A program made the translations under genes and the position numbers. Positions 16,796 to 25,283 of a stretch of DNA of 64,000 bases are shown here, one piece after another (positions within the stretch are counted from its first letter, which is position 1; each line of letters begins with the position of its first letter). The stretch is from Verrucomicrobiales bacterium (GTDB taxonomy: Bacteria > Verrucomicrobiota > Verrucomicrobiia > Limisphaerales > UBA9464). A model generated the notes under the pieces. It worked only from the letters and a program-made list of their open reading frames with translations. It searched no databases and was not told the DNA's origin. Where the stretch lies: the NCBI GenBank assembly GCA_027488845.1, contig JAIYBC010000005.1:1-64000 (forward strand). The letters are read 5' to 3'.

Positions 16796-17878
16796 TCAGG
16801 TACCGCGGTCGGCCCTTGCAAGCATCCATGCGCCAATCCCTTGGAACAGGGCGTTGGGAACCCAGAGCAGGTACTGGGGATGCAGGTTCGGGCGGGTTTC
16901 GAGGGCCTGTGCGAGGATGATGAACCCGTAGTAGGCGAGCAACAGGACGAGGGCCATGGCGACGCCGACGTTGGTCTCGCGGCGGTGGGCGCGGATGCCG
17001 AGGGGGATGCCGACCAGCGTGAAGCCGAGGCAGGCGAAGGAAAAGCCCACCTGACGGTGGATCTGGACCTCGATCGGCGTGACATCCACCCCTTCCCCGC
17101 GGCGCAACCGGCGTTCCGCGAGCAGTTGGCGCAGGGACATCTCGCTCAGCTTGGGAGGATCCTGCCGGCGCGGACGGAAGCTCGAGATGGGTTCGACACG
17201 TTCCTCGGCCGAGATGCCCTGCCAGGTGCCCGCCATGAGAAGCAGTCCCTGGCAGTTCCTGAGGGCGAGCTCCGACGGGAAACGGTTCGTGTCCCGGCGC
17301 AGTTCGGCTTCCGGGGCGAAGAGGTCGAGGTAGCAGACGCCGTTGGTGAAGGCGAAGACGCGGACGTCGCGCATCTGGTCGCCCTCGATCCGCCGGGCGT
17401 AGAGCGTGACCGAGCCGAGTTCGATGTAGCGACCTTCGCCCAGGGAGAGGTTCGAGGTGTCGCGGACGACGGTGTCGCGGAGTTCCTTGAAGGCGACGCG
17501 GGCGCGGGGACCGAGGTCGCAGTTGAACCAGGCGCAGACCCCGCAGAGGGCGAGGGACAAGGCCACCACCGGCATCACGGCCGACACCAGGCTGATCCCG
17601 GCCGCGCGGACCGCGGTCAACTCCTGGTCGGCGCTGAAGCGTCCGAAGGTCAGCAGCGTGGCCGTGAGCATGCCGATCGGCAGGGAGAAGCTGAGGACGA
17701 AGGGGACGAGCAGGGCGAGCGCCTGGAGGAGGACCCCAGCCGTGGCCTTGGGGCTCGCGAGCAGGTCGAGGACGTCCTTGAGCACGTTGCCGAGCAGGAG
17801 GACGAAGGTGAAGACGCCGACGGTGACGACCAGCGTGGCCGCAACCTGCCGGAGCAGGTAGAGGTGCAGGGTCTTCAT
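16796..17878 (-). CDS. LptF/LptG family permease (YjgP/YjgQ)
   Basis: 360 residues, matching the family. Three hydrophobic segments are near the N-terminus (VAATLVVTVGVFTFVLLLG, VLLQALALLVPFVLSFSLP, SAVMPVVALSLALCGVCAW), then a large soluble beta-rich region with LYARRIEGDQM, then three more membrane segments. LptF and LptG form the inner-membrane core of the LptBFG transporter that extracts lipopolysaccharide. Which of the two this is cannot be told from sequence alone. The start is ATG 17878 (MKTLHLYLLRQV); the upstream extension to 18112 overlaps the divergent promoter region. Confidence 0.9.
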   Translation of the reverse strand: MKTLHLYLLRQVAATLVVTVGVFTFVLLLGNVLKDVLDLLASPKATAGVLLQALALLVPFVLSFSLPIGMLTATLLTFGRFSADQELTAVRAAGISLVSAVMPVVALSLALCGVCAWFNCDLGPRARVAFKELRDTVVRDTSNLSLGEGRYIELGSVTLYARRIEGDQMRDVRVFAFTNGVCYLDLFAPEAELRRDTNRFPSELALRNCQGLLLMAGTWQGISAEERVEPISSFRPRRQDPPKLSEMSLRQLLAERRLRRGEGVDVTPIEVQIHRQVGFSFACLGFTLVGIPLGIRAHRRETNVGVAMALVLLLAYYGFIILAQALETRPNLHPQYLLWVPNALFQGIGAWMLARADRGT

Positions 17879-18137
17879 GGGGTCGCGCCGATCACGGGGC
17901 CAAACTCCGCCAACCCACCCCGCCGAGTCCAGCGTGTTGAACGTCGGCCCCGGGCGCCTTCCGCCGGATCGGCACACCCGGCTCCCGAGGTGCCGGGACG
18001 GCCGGTGTTCCAGCCGGAATCCAGGTCGGGGCCGGAGGCCCAAGGCAACCCGGGTCCTCGACGGCGATTTTTGGCCACTGGACCCCTGCGGACCCGATGC
18101 TAAGGTCGGCACCCGGACGGCAATCCAGCGCCGAAGA

Positions 18138-19046
18138 ATGGCAATCGGCAGGAAGCGTCCGCGTCAGTCCCCAACGAGGCTGACCCCGCCTGTGACGAAC
18201 CTTGGTTCCATACGCCGACAGCCCGGTCCAACCCGACCGGGCCTTTCCGGCTTCACGCTCGTGGAACTGCTGGTCTCCGTCGCCATCATCGCCCTGCTGG
18301 CGGCCATGCTGCTGCCGGCGCTGGGCAAGGCCCGCTATCGGGCGTCGCAGGTCAACGAACTGTCCTCCGCCCGCCAACTGCTCGTCGCCTGGCGGGTCTA
18401 TGCGGACGACCATTCGGACTCGGTGCTGCCCGGATACCGCTATGGGCTGGAAGCGGTCGACTTCGAGGGCCGACCCGTTCCGCACCCGATCAACGCCCGT
18501 TATCCGTGGCGGATCGCCCCGTATCTCGGGAAGAACTTCGACGCGCTCTACATCAACGAGAACCGGCGGACCCTCGACGCGTTCCGTCGCATGGAGAATC
18601 CGGACCTCTCGACCTATGCCGCATCGGTGTTCCCGTCCTTCGGCATCAATTCCGTGTTCATGGGAGGCGACGACCTGGAGCTTCCCCCGACCGACCGTGC
18701 GTTCGACCGGTTCGGGAGGTTCTGCGTGCTGAAGTCGGCGGAGATCCAGCAACCGGCCGAGATGATCGCCTTCGCCTCGGCGCGCGGACCGTTCGAGGGC
18801 AAGGTCGTCCCCGGCTATTTCGTGGTGAAGCCGCCCTACCTCAACGCCCGCCGCTGGGCGGTGGACTGGAACCCGGAGGACGGCCCGGAGGCCTGGGGCA
18901 ACGTGCATCCGCGCTACAACCTCCGTGCGGTGGGCGCCTTGGCCGACGGCCATGTCGAGAACCTCGACCGGCGGCGCCTGCAGGACATGCGCCTGTGGTC
19001 GAACCTGGCGGACCGGCCCGACTGGACGCTGCGTGCGGTGCAGTAG
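18138..19046 (+). CDS. Prepilin-like protein with type IV pilin leader
   Basis: 302 residues from ATG 18138, or 284 from GTG 18192; both keep the leader. The prepilin peptidase motif is GFTLVELL, followed by the hydrophobic helix VSVAIIALLAAMLLPALGKAR. The C-terminal part ends HPRYNLRAVGALADGHVE, like the large family of pseudopilin-like proteins of Planctomycetes and Verrucomicrobiota that end in a DGH motif. These are abundant and mostly uncharacterised. No secretion or pilus genes are adjacent, so the partners must be encoded elsewhere. Confidence 0.85.
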   Translation: MAIGRKRPRQSPTRLTPPVTNLGSIRRQPGPTRPGLSGFTLVELLVSVAIIALLAAMLLPALGKARYRASQVNELSSARQLLVAWRVYADDHSDSVLPGYRYGLEAVDFEGRPVPHPINARYPWRIAPYLGKNFDALYINENRRTLDAFRRMENPDLSTYAASVFPSFGINSVFMGGDDLELPPTDRAFDRFGRFCVLKSAEIQQPAEMIAFASARGPFEGKVVPGYFVVKPPYLNARRWAVDWNPEDGPEAWGNVHPRYNLRAVGALADGHVENLDRRRLQDMRLWSNLADRPDWTLRAVQ

Positions 19047-19184
19047 GCGCGCGGCCGCAGCGGACCGCGAATCGGACCGCGGCAGCGACCGTGGTGCGGC
19101 GCCCACGACGGATTCCCAATTTTGCCTTTGTCTCCGGGGAGGAGAACGCGGGTAGGATGGCCGGAGCCGACCCGACCCGACCCG

Positions 19185-21668
19185 ATGACCGAAGTCCTTC
19201 CGGAGCAGGATTCCCTCCTGGATGAAACCGCCCTCGCCTCGGGGCCGGCCGCGGAAGCCTATCGGACGCTGCGGGAGCGCCTGACGGAGCTGGGTCCGCA
19301 GGGCCAGTCGGGACTCACCGAACGCAGCCGCCGCCTGATGCGGGACCTCGGGGTCACATTCGCCCTGTACGACGAGGGGGACGCCGGGGACTGGATCGTT
19401 CCGTTCGACGCCTTCCCGCGGATCATCGGTCCGGAGACCTGGAACTTCCTGTGCCGGGGCGTCCTCCAGCGGCTCGGGGTGTGGAACGAGTTCTTCCGGG
19501 ACATCTACGACTCCCAGGAGGCGCTCAAGGCCTCGGTGATCCCGTTCGAGCTGGTCTACGACGACCCCGGCTACCAGCGCAACGCGATGGGACTCGCGGT
19601 GCCCGAGGACACCTTCGTGCATCTCGCGGCGTTCGACCTCGCCCGGGACGCGCGCGGACGGTGGGTGGTGATCGAGGACTACGTGGGGAACGTCACCGGC
19701 GTGACCTACGGGCTGCAGGCGCGGGCGGTGGTCTCACAGGCGGCGCCGGACCTCCTGGAGACGGCCGACGTGGCGCCGGTGCAGGGGTATCCGACGGAAC
19801 TGCTGGAGCACCTGCGCGGGTTCGCGCGGGGCGTGCAGGAACCCCGCGTGGTGCTGCTCTCGCCGGGCGCCTACAACAGCGCCCACTACGAGCACAGCTG
19901 GCTTGCGCGCCAGATGGGCATCCCGCTCGTGCGCGGAGGCGACCTGATCGTCCTCAACTCGCGCTGCTACCTGAAGACCATCGGCGGCCTGGAGCCGATC
20001 GACGTCATCTACCGGCGCCTCGACGACGCCTACATCGATCCGGTGGCCTTCCGTCCGGACAGTTCGCTGGGGGTGCCCGGACTGATGACCTGTGTCCGCA
20101 AGGGCACGGTGACCATCGCCAACGCGATCGGTACGGGGCTGGGCGACAACCGTGCGATCGCGGCCCTGTTGCCGCGGCTTTCGCGCTTCTACGGGAAGGG
20201 GACGCTGCAGATCCCGACCATCGAGCGGCGCCTTTGCGGGGATCCGGACCAGTTGGACATGGTCGAATCGTCGCCGGAGAACTGGATGTTCCAGCACGTG
20301 CATGAACGGTCCAACCGGCTGGTGTGGCATCCGAGGGACCTGCCTGCGGAGGATCGGGCCGAGTTCCTGCGTGAGCTGCGGAAGGATCCGGAGCGTTACG
20401 TGGCGGAACCGTACCTTCCGCGCACCACGTTGCCGACCGTCGGCGCCGGGATGTCGCCGCGCCACGCGGGACTGCGGCTCTTCGTCTTCGGCGGACGCCA
20501 GCCCCGGGTGTTTCCGCTGGCGTTGACGCGGCACGCGACGCAGGAGGATTCGAGGATCATCTCCAGCGGCCTGGGCGGCGGGATCCGCGACACCTGGATC
20601 CTGCGTGACGGAAGCCGGCCGGCCGGGGAGGCCGGACGCGGATCTTCGACGGTGTTGGTCGCCCACCAGCGGCGTCTGCGCCTCGGCAGCCGGACGGCGG
20701 ACAGCCTCTACTGGATGGGGCGCTACAAGGCGCGGGCGGAGCAGACCACGCGGACGTTGCATGTCCTGCGCCGGCTTCGGGACGAGACCGCGGGGCGGGA
20801 CCAGCAGGGGCTGCTTTCGCGGCTCTGGGCGGCGCTGGATCGGCCGTCGGTGGATCCGGACGACGACGCGCAGCATCCGGGCGCGGTGCGGTCGGTGCTG
20901 TTCGACACGGGGAACGCGGACAGCGTGTTGAGCTGCACGCGGTGGCTGCGGGACAACGCGCGGGCGACCCGGGAATCGATCCCGCCGGAGGTCTGGATGG
21001 TGATCCACCGGATGCACCTGCTGGCGGCCGGGGCCGCGGAGGGGAAGGCGGACGAGGATCCGGTGCGGCTGCTGGAGTTCGAGCAGCACTTCCTGGACAC
21101 CACGGACACCCTGGCCGGCGCGGCGACCAAGAACATGCTGCACGACGACGCCTGGCATTTCTGGCAGCTGGGCCAGAACGTGGAGAGGGCGCTCGCCACC
21201 ACCCGCATCGCGCGCCGTTTCCTCACCGACCCGCGCGGGCCGGAGGGCGAGGACGCCGCCGGCGAAGGGCATCTCGACGCGGTCCTGCGCGTGTTGTCCT
21301 GCCAGTACGCCTACCGGAGCCTCTATCAGGCGCGTCCGACCGCCCCGAACATCGCGGCGCTGGTCCTCCAGGACCCGGCTTTGCCCCGCTCGGTGTTGGG
21401 CTGCCTGGGGGAGATCGAGGAAAGCCTCGAGTTCGTGGGAGGAGGCGGGCGTCGTTCCCCGACGGCCTCCTCGCCGTTGCGCACCGCGGCGAAGCTTTCC
21501 GGAACGGTGGAGTTCGCGGACCTGGCCTCGCTGTTCACGCCGCCGGCGGGCCGGGCCCGGCCGCCGTTGGGCGCCTGGCTGGACCAGCTCGCCGCCGACC
21601 TGGGCGTGCTGTCGACGGAGATCAGCGACCACTACCTCCACCACCAGGCGTTCAACATCCTGCGCTGA
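19185..21668 (+). CDS. Fusion of circularly permuted ATP-grasp and alpha-E domains
   Basis: 827 residues. Residues about 1-480 are the circularly permuted ATP-grasp type 2 domain (DUF404/407): VIEDYVGNVTGVTYG, RGGDLIVLNSRCYLKTIGG, VRKGTVTIANAIGTG, YGKGTLQIPTIERRLCG. Residues about 500-815 are the all-helical alpha-E domain (DUF403), beginning RLGSRTADSLYWMGRYKARAE. In most bacteria these are two genes; here they are one. ATP-grasp enzymes join a carboxylate to an amine through an acyl-phosphate, so a peptide ligase role is inferred. The start is ATG 19185; it is preceded by GACCC repeats rather than a Shine-Dalgarno. The transglutaminase-like gene begins 8 bp downstream. Confidence 0.92.
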   Translation: MTEVLPEQDSLLDETALASGPAAEAYRTLRERLTELGPQGQSGLTERSRRLMRDLGVTFALYDEGDAGDWIVPFDAFPRIIGPETWNFLCRGVLQRLGVWNEFFRDIYDSQEALKASVIPFELVYDDPGYQRNAMGLAVPEDTFVHLAAFDLARDARGRWVVIEDYVGNVTGVTYGLQARAVVSQAAPDLLETADVAPVQGYPTELLEHLRGFARGVQEPRVVLLSPGAYNSAHYEHSWLARQMGIPLVRGGDLIVLNSRCYLKTIGGLEPIDVIYRRLDDAYIDPVAFRPDSSLGVPGLMTCVRKGTVTIANAIGTGLGDNRAIAALLPRLSRFYGKGTLQIPTIERRLCGDPDQLDMVESSPENWMFQHVHERSNRLVWHPRDLPAEDRAEFLRELRKDPERYVAEPYLPRTTLPTVGAGMSPRHAGLRLFVFGGRQPRVFPLALTRHATQEDSRIISSGLGGGIRDTWILRDGSRPAGEAGRGSSTVLVAHQRRLRLGSRTADSLYWMGRYKARAEQTTRTLHVLRRLRDETAGRDQQGLLSRLWAALDRPSVDPDDDAQHPGAVRSVLFDTGNADSVLSCTRWLRDNARATRESIPPEVWMVIHRMHLLAAGAAEGKADEDPVRLLEFEQHFLDTTDTLAGAATKNMLHDDAWHFWQLGQNVERALATTRIARRFLTDPRGPEGEDAAGEGHLDAVLRVLSCQYAYRSLYQARPTAPNIAALVLQDPALPRSVLGCLGEIEESLEFVGGGGRRSPTASSPLRTAAKLSGTVEFADLASLFTPPAGRARPPLGAWLDQLAADLGVLSTEISDHYLHHQAFNILR

Positions 21669-21676
21669 CCCGGACG

Positions 21677-22555
21677 ATGCGTTTCCACATCGAACACACC
21701 ACGGAGTACGTCTATCCGCAGCCGGCGCTGGAGAGCTTCAGCGAACTGCGGCTCCGTCCGCGGGATTCGCTGCGCCAGAAGGTCTCGCGCCACCAGACGC
21801 TGATCGAGCCGGGCGTGCTGGTGGAGTCGCACATCGACTACTTCGGGAACTTCGTGGAGACGATCTCCATCCCGCACCGGCACCAGCGGCTGGTGGTCTC
21901 CTCGGCCTGCGACGTCGAGACGAAGCCGTTCAACGACGCGCTGTCGGCACTGGACCTGACCATCGCCGAGGCCCGGCAGATGTACCAGGACCGCAGGCGC
22001 GAGCTGCACGACTTCCTGCGGCCGTCTCAGTTCATCCGGCCGGTGCCGGCCGTCCACGAGCTGGCCGGGGAGTTCCTGCCGGCCGACGCGCCGTTCGCGG
22101 CGTCGCTGCTCGGGCTCAACACGCACCTCTTCCAGACCCTGAAGTACCGGCCCGGGGTGACGGATTCCGGCACCGACGTGGAGCAGTTCCTCACCTCGCG
22201 GGAAGGCGTCTGCCAGGACTTCGCCCACCTGATGATCGCCATCTGCCGCGTCGCCGGCATCCCGGCGCGCTACGTGAGCGGCTACATCGAGACCGACCCG
22301 CCGCCCGCGGCCGAGGACGGCTCGGCGACCGGGACGCTGATCGGGGCGGTGGCCACCCACGCGTGGCTCGAGGTGTACACGCCGACCGGCTACTGGGTGG
22401 GACTGGACCCGACGAACGACATGATGGACGGGGAGCGACACGTCCAGATCGGCATCGGACGCGACTACGCGGACGTGCCGCCGATGAAGGGCATCTTCAA
22501 GGGCAGCCGGGCCCAGATCCTCAACGTCCAGGTGCGGATGACGCGGGAGGAGTGA
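21677..22555 (+). CDS. Transglutaminase-like cysteine protease
   Basis: 292 residues. The N-terminal 120 residues (FHIEHTTEYVYPQPALES...) are the beta region that precedes bacterial transglutaminase-like domains. The catalytic triad is visible: Cys179 in EGVCQDFAHL, His228 in ATHAWLEVY and Asp244 in GLDPTND. No signal peptide, so it is cytoplasmic. Such enzymes hydrolyse or transfer amide bonds and are found next to the ATP-grasp and alpha-E genes in many bacteria. Spacing of 8 bp indicates one operon. Its last 35 bases overlap the end of the convergent glycosyltransferase gene. Confidence 0.92.
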   Translation: MRFHIEHTTEYVYPQPALESFSELRLRPRDSLRQKVSRHQTLIEPGVLVESHIDYFGNFVETISIPHRHQRLVVSSACDVETKPFNDALSALDLTIAEARQMYQDRRRELHDFLRPSQFIRPVPAVHELAGEFLPADAPFAASLLGLNTHLFQTLKYRPGVTDSGTDVEQFLTSREGVCQDFAHLMIAICRVAGIPARYVSGYIETDPPPAAEDGSATGTLIGAVATHAWLEVYTPTGYWVGLDPTNDMMDGERHVQIGIGRDYADVPPMKGIFKGSRAQILNVQVRMTREE

Positions 22556-23327
22556 GCCGCTCGGCGCGCTCGTGTTCGAGGCGCTTGGCGTAGCGGACGA
22601 AGGTCTCGAAGGCGACCATCCCGGCGACGCAGAAGCCGGCCCAACCGTCGAGGAAGCCGCGTCGGACGACATAGCCCCGGATGAAGCGCCAGAGCGGCCG
22701 GAACACGAGGTCCCGGCCCCGGAAGCCCTTCCCGGCCCGCCGTTGTCCGGCCACGAAGAGGTCGGAATAGGAGTTCACCTTGCGGACGTGGTGGGACAGG
22801 TCCGTGAAGCTGAAGTGGTGCAGGTCGGACCGCAACGGGACGACCCGTCCTCCGACCTCGAGCCGGTCGTGGGGATCCACGCCGGTCCAACCGCCTCGGC
22901 CGCGGCGCCAGAGACGCGTCTTGCGGTCCGGGTACCAGTCCCCGTGCCGGATCCAGGTTCCCATGTAGAAGGTGAGGCGGGGCATCGAGAAGGCGTCGAT
23001 GCCGGCGGCCTTGTCCGGAGTGCCAAGCCAGGTGCGGATCTCCGACCGGAGTTCGGGGGAGACGACCTCGTCGGCGTCGAGTCCGAGCAGCCAGGGATGC
23101 GAGGCCTTACCCGCAGCGGAGTTCTTCTGTGCGACATGCCCCTTCCAAGGCTCGCGGAAGACCCGGGCGCCGTGGGCGAGGCAGATCTCCTCGGTGGCGT
23201 CGGCGACCTCCTGGTTGAGCACGACGACGATCTCGGAAGCCCAGCCCGCGACGCTGGCCAGGGTGCGGCCGATGCGCCGTTCCTCGGCGCCCGAGATGAG
23301 GCAGACGGAGATGGGAAGGAGGTCCAC
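22521..23327 (-). CDS. Family 2 glycosyltransferase, lipopolysaccharide-core type
   Basis: 268 residues. ISVCLISGAEERRIGRTL and WLLGLDADEVVSPEL are the nucleotide-sugar binding and metal-binding (DAD) motifs of GT2 enzymes of the WaaE/KdtX type, which add sugars to lipopolysaccharide core. The C-terminus has a helix set typical of this group (FRPLWRFIRGYVVRRGFLDGW). The frame is open to 23633. I place the start at GTG 23327 (DLLPISVCL); ATG 23459 is possible but would overlap the divergent FkbM gene. The 3' end overlaps the transglutaminase-like gene by 35 bp, tail to tail. Confidence 0.85.
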   Translation of the reverse strand: MDLLPISVCLISGAEERRIGRTLASVAGWASEIVVVLNQEVADATEEICLAHGARVFREPWKGHVAQKNSAAGKASHPWLLGLDADEVVSPELRSEIRTWLGTPDKAAGIDAFSMPRLTFYMGTWIRHGDWYPDRKTRLWRRGRGGWTGVDPHDRLEVGGRVVPLRSDLHHFSFTDLSHHVRKVNSYSDLFVAGQRRAGKGFRGRDLVFRPLWRFIRGYVVRRGFLDGWAGFCVAGMVAFETFVRYAKRLEHERAERLTPPASSAPGR

Positions 23328-23457
23328 CGTGCGGAGGAGCCTATCCGGGAGGACCTCCGCGGAGGAACCGGAATCCGGGGCGGGTCCGCGCGGCGATTCC
23401 CCGTTGCCCCGGGTCGACGGGCTCGCGCAGGCTGGCGCCGTGAGCGCCTCCGAAACC

Positions 23458-24420
23458 ATGGATGTCCGGCCGTTGGGCGGCACGGGTCTACTCCGGACCC
23501 TGCACGGGCTCGTTCCGCTGGGACGCAAGTACCACCCGTTGCTGTCGCTCCTGAACGGGCGCCGCGGCCTGGCGGCGCTGCCCTTCGGCGGTGCGGAACT
23601 CGTCCACCCGCTGGCCTGGTCGAAGGCGGCCACGGGCCTGTTCCTGGCGGGCGAGGGCTATGTCCCGGAGGTGCGGCTGCTTCCGCCGATCCTGGAGCCG
23701 CTGAAGGACGGGCTCCTGGTGGACGTGGGGGCGAACATCGGCATCTATCCCCTGCTCTTCCGCAGGCACTCGCGCCTGCCGATCGCGGCGTTCGAACCGC
23801 AGCCGCTGCTGTTCCGCCTGCTCGAGGCCTGCGTCCGCCACAACGGCTGGAAGGACGTCGAATGCCACAACCTCGCGTGCGGCGACTCCGAGGGCGAGGT
23901 CCCGTTCTCCATCGGACTCAACGGCGAGGTGGCCACCGGCGACGCGGCGCGCGAGGCGATCCGACTGGCCGACCTCGACCTCGCCGAGGCGATCCACGAC
24001 ACCCATGCGGCACGGAAGTCGGTGATGGTCCCGCTGACCACGCTCGACGTCGCCCTGGCGGGGCGGAAGGTCGCGTTCCTGAAGATCGACTGCGAGGGAT
24101 TCGAGTTCCGCATCCTCACCGGAGCCCGCCGGATCCTCGCGGAACAGCGTCCGATCCTCTTCGTGGAGGTGCACCCGCTCGGGCTCGAGAAGTTCGGCAG
24201 CTCGGCCCAGGGCGTCCTCGACCTCCTCTCGCCGCTCTATGAGCTCGAGGGCTGGGATTTCAGCGAAAGCCGCTTCGGCTCGAAGCTGTCGCGCAGCCTC
24301 GCGAAACACCGGCCGACCGAGGGACGCAAGTTCGACTCGATGGGGTCGTTCCTCGACGCCGCCCGACAGGAGCCCCGCCCCACCCAGCTCTACCTGGTCT
24401 GCCGTCCGAAGTCCCGGTGA
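23458..24420 (+). CDS. FkbM family methyltransferase
   Basis: 320 residues. The SAM-binding motif is LLVDVGANIGIYPLLF, near residue 88. FkbM signatures follow: FLKIDCEGFEFRILTGA and RPILFVEVHP. The family methylates hydroxyl groups of sugars and polyketides, and is common in surface glycan loci. I start at ATG 23458; GTG 23440 in the same frame is an alternative. There is no signal peptide. It is divergent from the glycosyltransferase and convergent with the next methyltransferase (15 bp between stops), so the three genes are neighbours by function rather than one operon. Confidence 0.88.
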   Translation: MDVRPLGGTGLLRTLHGLVPLGRKYHPLLSLLNGRRGLAALPFGGAELVHPLAWSKAATGLFLAGEGYVPEVRLLPPILEPLKDGLLVDVGANIGIYPLLFRRHSRLPIAAFEPQPLLFRLLEACVRHNGWKDVECHNLACGDSEGEVPFSIGLNGEVATGDAAREAIRLADLDLAEAIHDTHAARKSVMVPLTTLDVALAGRKVAFLKIDCEGFEFRILTGARRILAEQRPILFVEVHPLGLEKFGSSAQGVLDLLSPLYELEGWDFSESRFGSKLSRSLAKHRPTEGRKFDSMGSFLDAARQEPRPTQLYLVCRPKSR

Positions 24421-24435
24421 CGGTGCGGCCGGGCC

Positions 24436-25179
24436 TCAGGGCCGCTGGCCGACGCGGGCGACGACGATCAGGGAGCGGCTGAAGAGAAGCGGTCCCGCGT
24501 TCATCTGGCGGATCACCTCGTCGCATTCGGCCGGATCGGCGTCGGGCTCGGCACGCCGGATCCGGGAGGCCCAGAACCGGCCGAGCAGGAAGACCGGATA
24601 GAGGAAGGGCACGAGCCACTTCCGCTTCCACTTGTCCCCGTCCACGGCCTCGACGCGGGCCCCTCGGTAGTGGAAGTGGTACCGGATCTGGAGATAGGTC
24701 ATCGGCGCGATGTGGCCGCGGTCCCGCTGTTCGCCGGGCGCCAGCTGGCGGCACATCCACGGGCCGTACTGGTAGTGGAACCCGGTGGCGAAGAAGCGCA
24801 GCCGCGAGAAGGCGTTCTGGAGGTTCGGCGTCGAGAGGACCACCCGTCCGCCGGACCGCGTGATGCGGACGAGCTCCCCGATCAGCGCCTGCGGGTCGAG
24901 GACGTGCTCGAGGCCTTCCAGGCAGGTGACCGTGTCGAAGGAGGCGTCGTCGAAGGGCAGCCGGCCATTGAGGTCGGCGAAGACGTAGTCGGAGCGCTCG
25001 CGGTTGATGTCGGCGCAGACGACCTCATGGCCCGCCTTGCGGAGCTCCGTGGCGAGCAGGCCGTTTCCGGCGGGGATGTCCAGGATGCGCTGGCCCGCCG
25101 GTCCGCCGCAGACGTGCCCATACACCTTGGCCATGTAGCCGGTGAAGTTGGGCACATGGGAGAAGTCCGTGCTGAGCAT
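24436..25179 (-). CDS. Class I SAM-dependent methyltransferase
   Basis: 247 residues. Motif I is ILDIPAGNGLLATELRKAG (Pro in place of the usual Gly after Asp-Ile). The acidic loop is VVCADINRERS, and ASFDTVTCLEGLEHVLDP is the post-motif of Methyltransf_11 enzymes. A C-terminal hydrophobic stretch (WLVPFLYPVFLLGRFW) may lie against the membrane, as in methyltransferases acting on lipid-linked sugars. The substrate is unknown. Start ATG 25179 fits the family N-terminus. Confidence 0.88.
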   Translation of the reverse strand: MLSTDFSHVPNFTGYMAKVYGHVCGGPAGQRILDIPAGNGLLATELRKAGHEVVCADINRERSDYVFADLNGRLPFDDASFDTVTCLEGLEHVLDPQALIGELVRITRSGGRVVLSTPNLQNAFSRLRFFATGFHYQYGPWMCRQLAPGEQRDRGHIAPMTYLQIRYHFHYRGARVEAVDGDKWKRKWLVPFLYPVFLLGRFWASRIRRAEPDADPAECDEVIRQMNAGPLLFSRSLIVVARVGQRP

Positions 25180-25221
25180 CGTGGTCCGGAGGTTGCCGCG
25201 TGGCCTTGTGCGGCGACAAGG

Positions 25222-25253
25222 AAAAGGCCCCGTCGACCCGGGTCGACGGGGCC
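25222..25253 (-). terminator. Rho-independent terminator, 28-bp perfect palindrome
   Basis: 25226-25253 is a perfect 28-bp palindrome with GGCCCCGTCGAC arms. Reading leftwards it is followed by TTTTCC (25220-25225). It lies 30 bp beyond the stop of the secreted propeller gene, so it fits as that gene's terminator. Rightwards there is no T run. Confidence 0.85.
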
Positions 25254-25283
25254 CTGAGGGGCGGGAATCGCGAAGCGATCAGG

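Noticed and set aside
15059-18103. 1014-codon open frame on the plus strand opposite cheA and the LptF/LptG gene
   Set aside because: It crosses two real genes and their promoter region. The composition is that of an antisense shadow.
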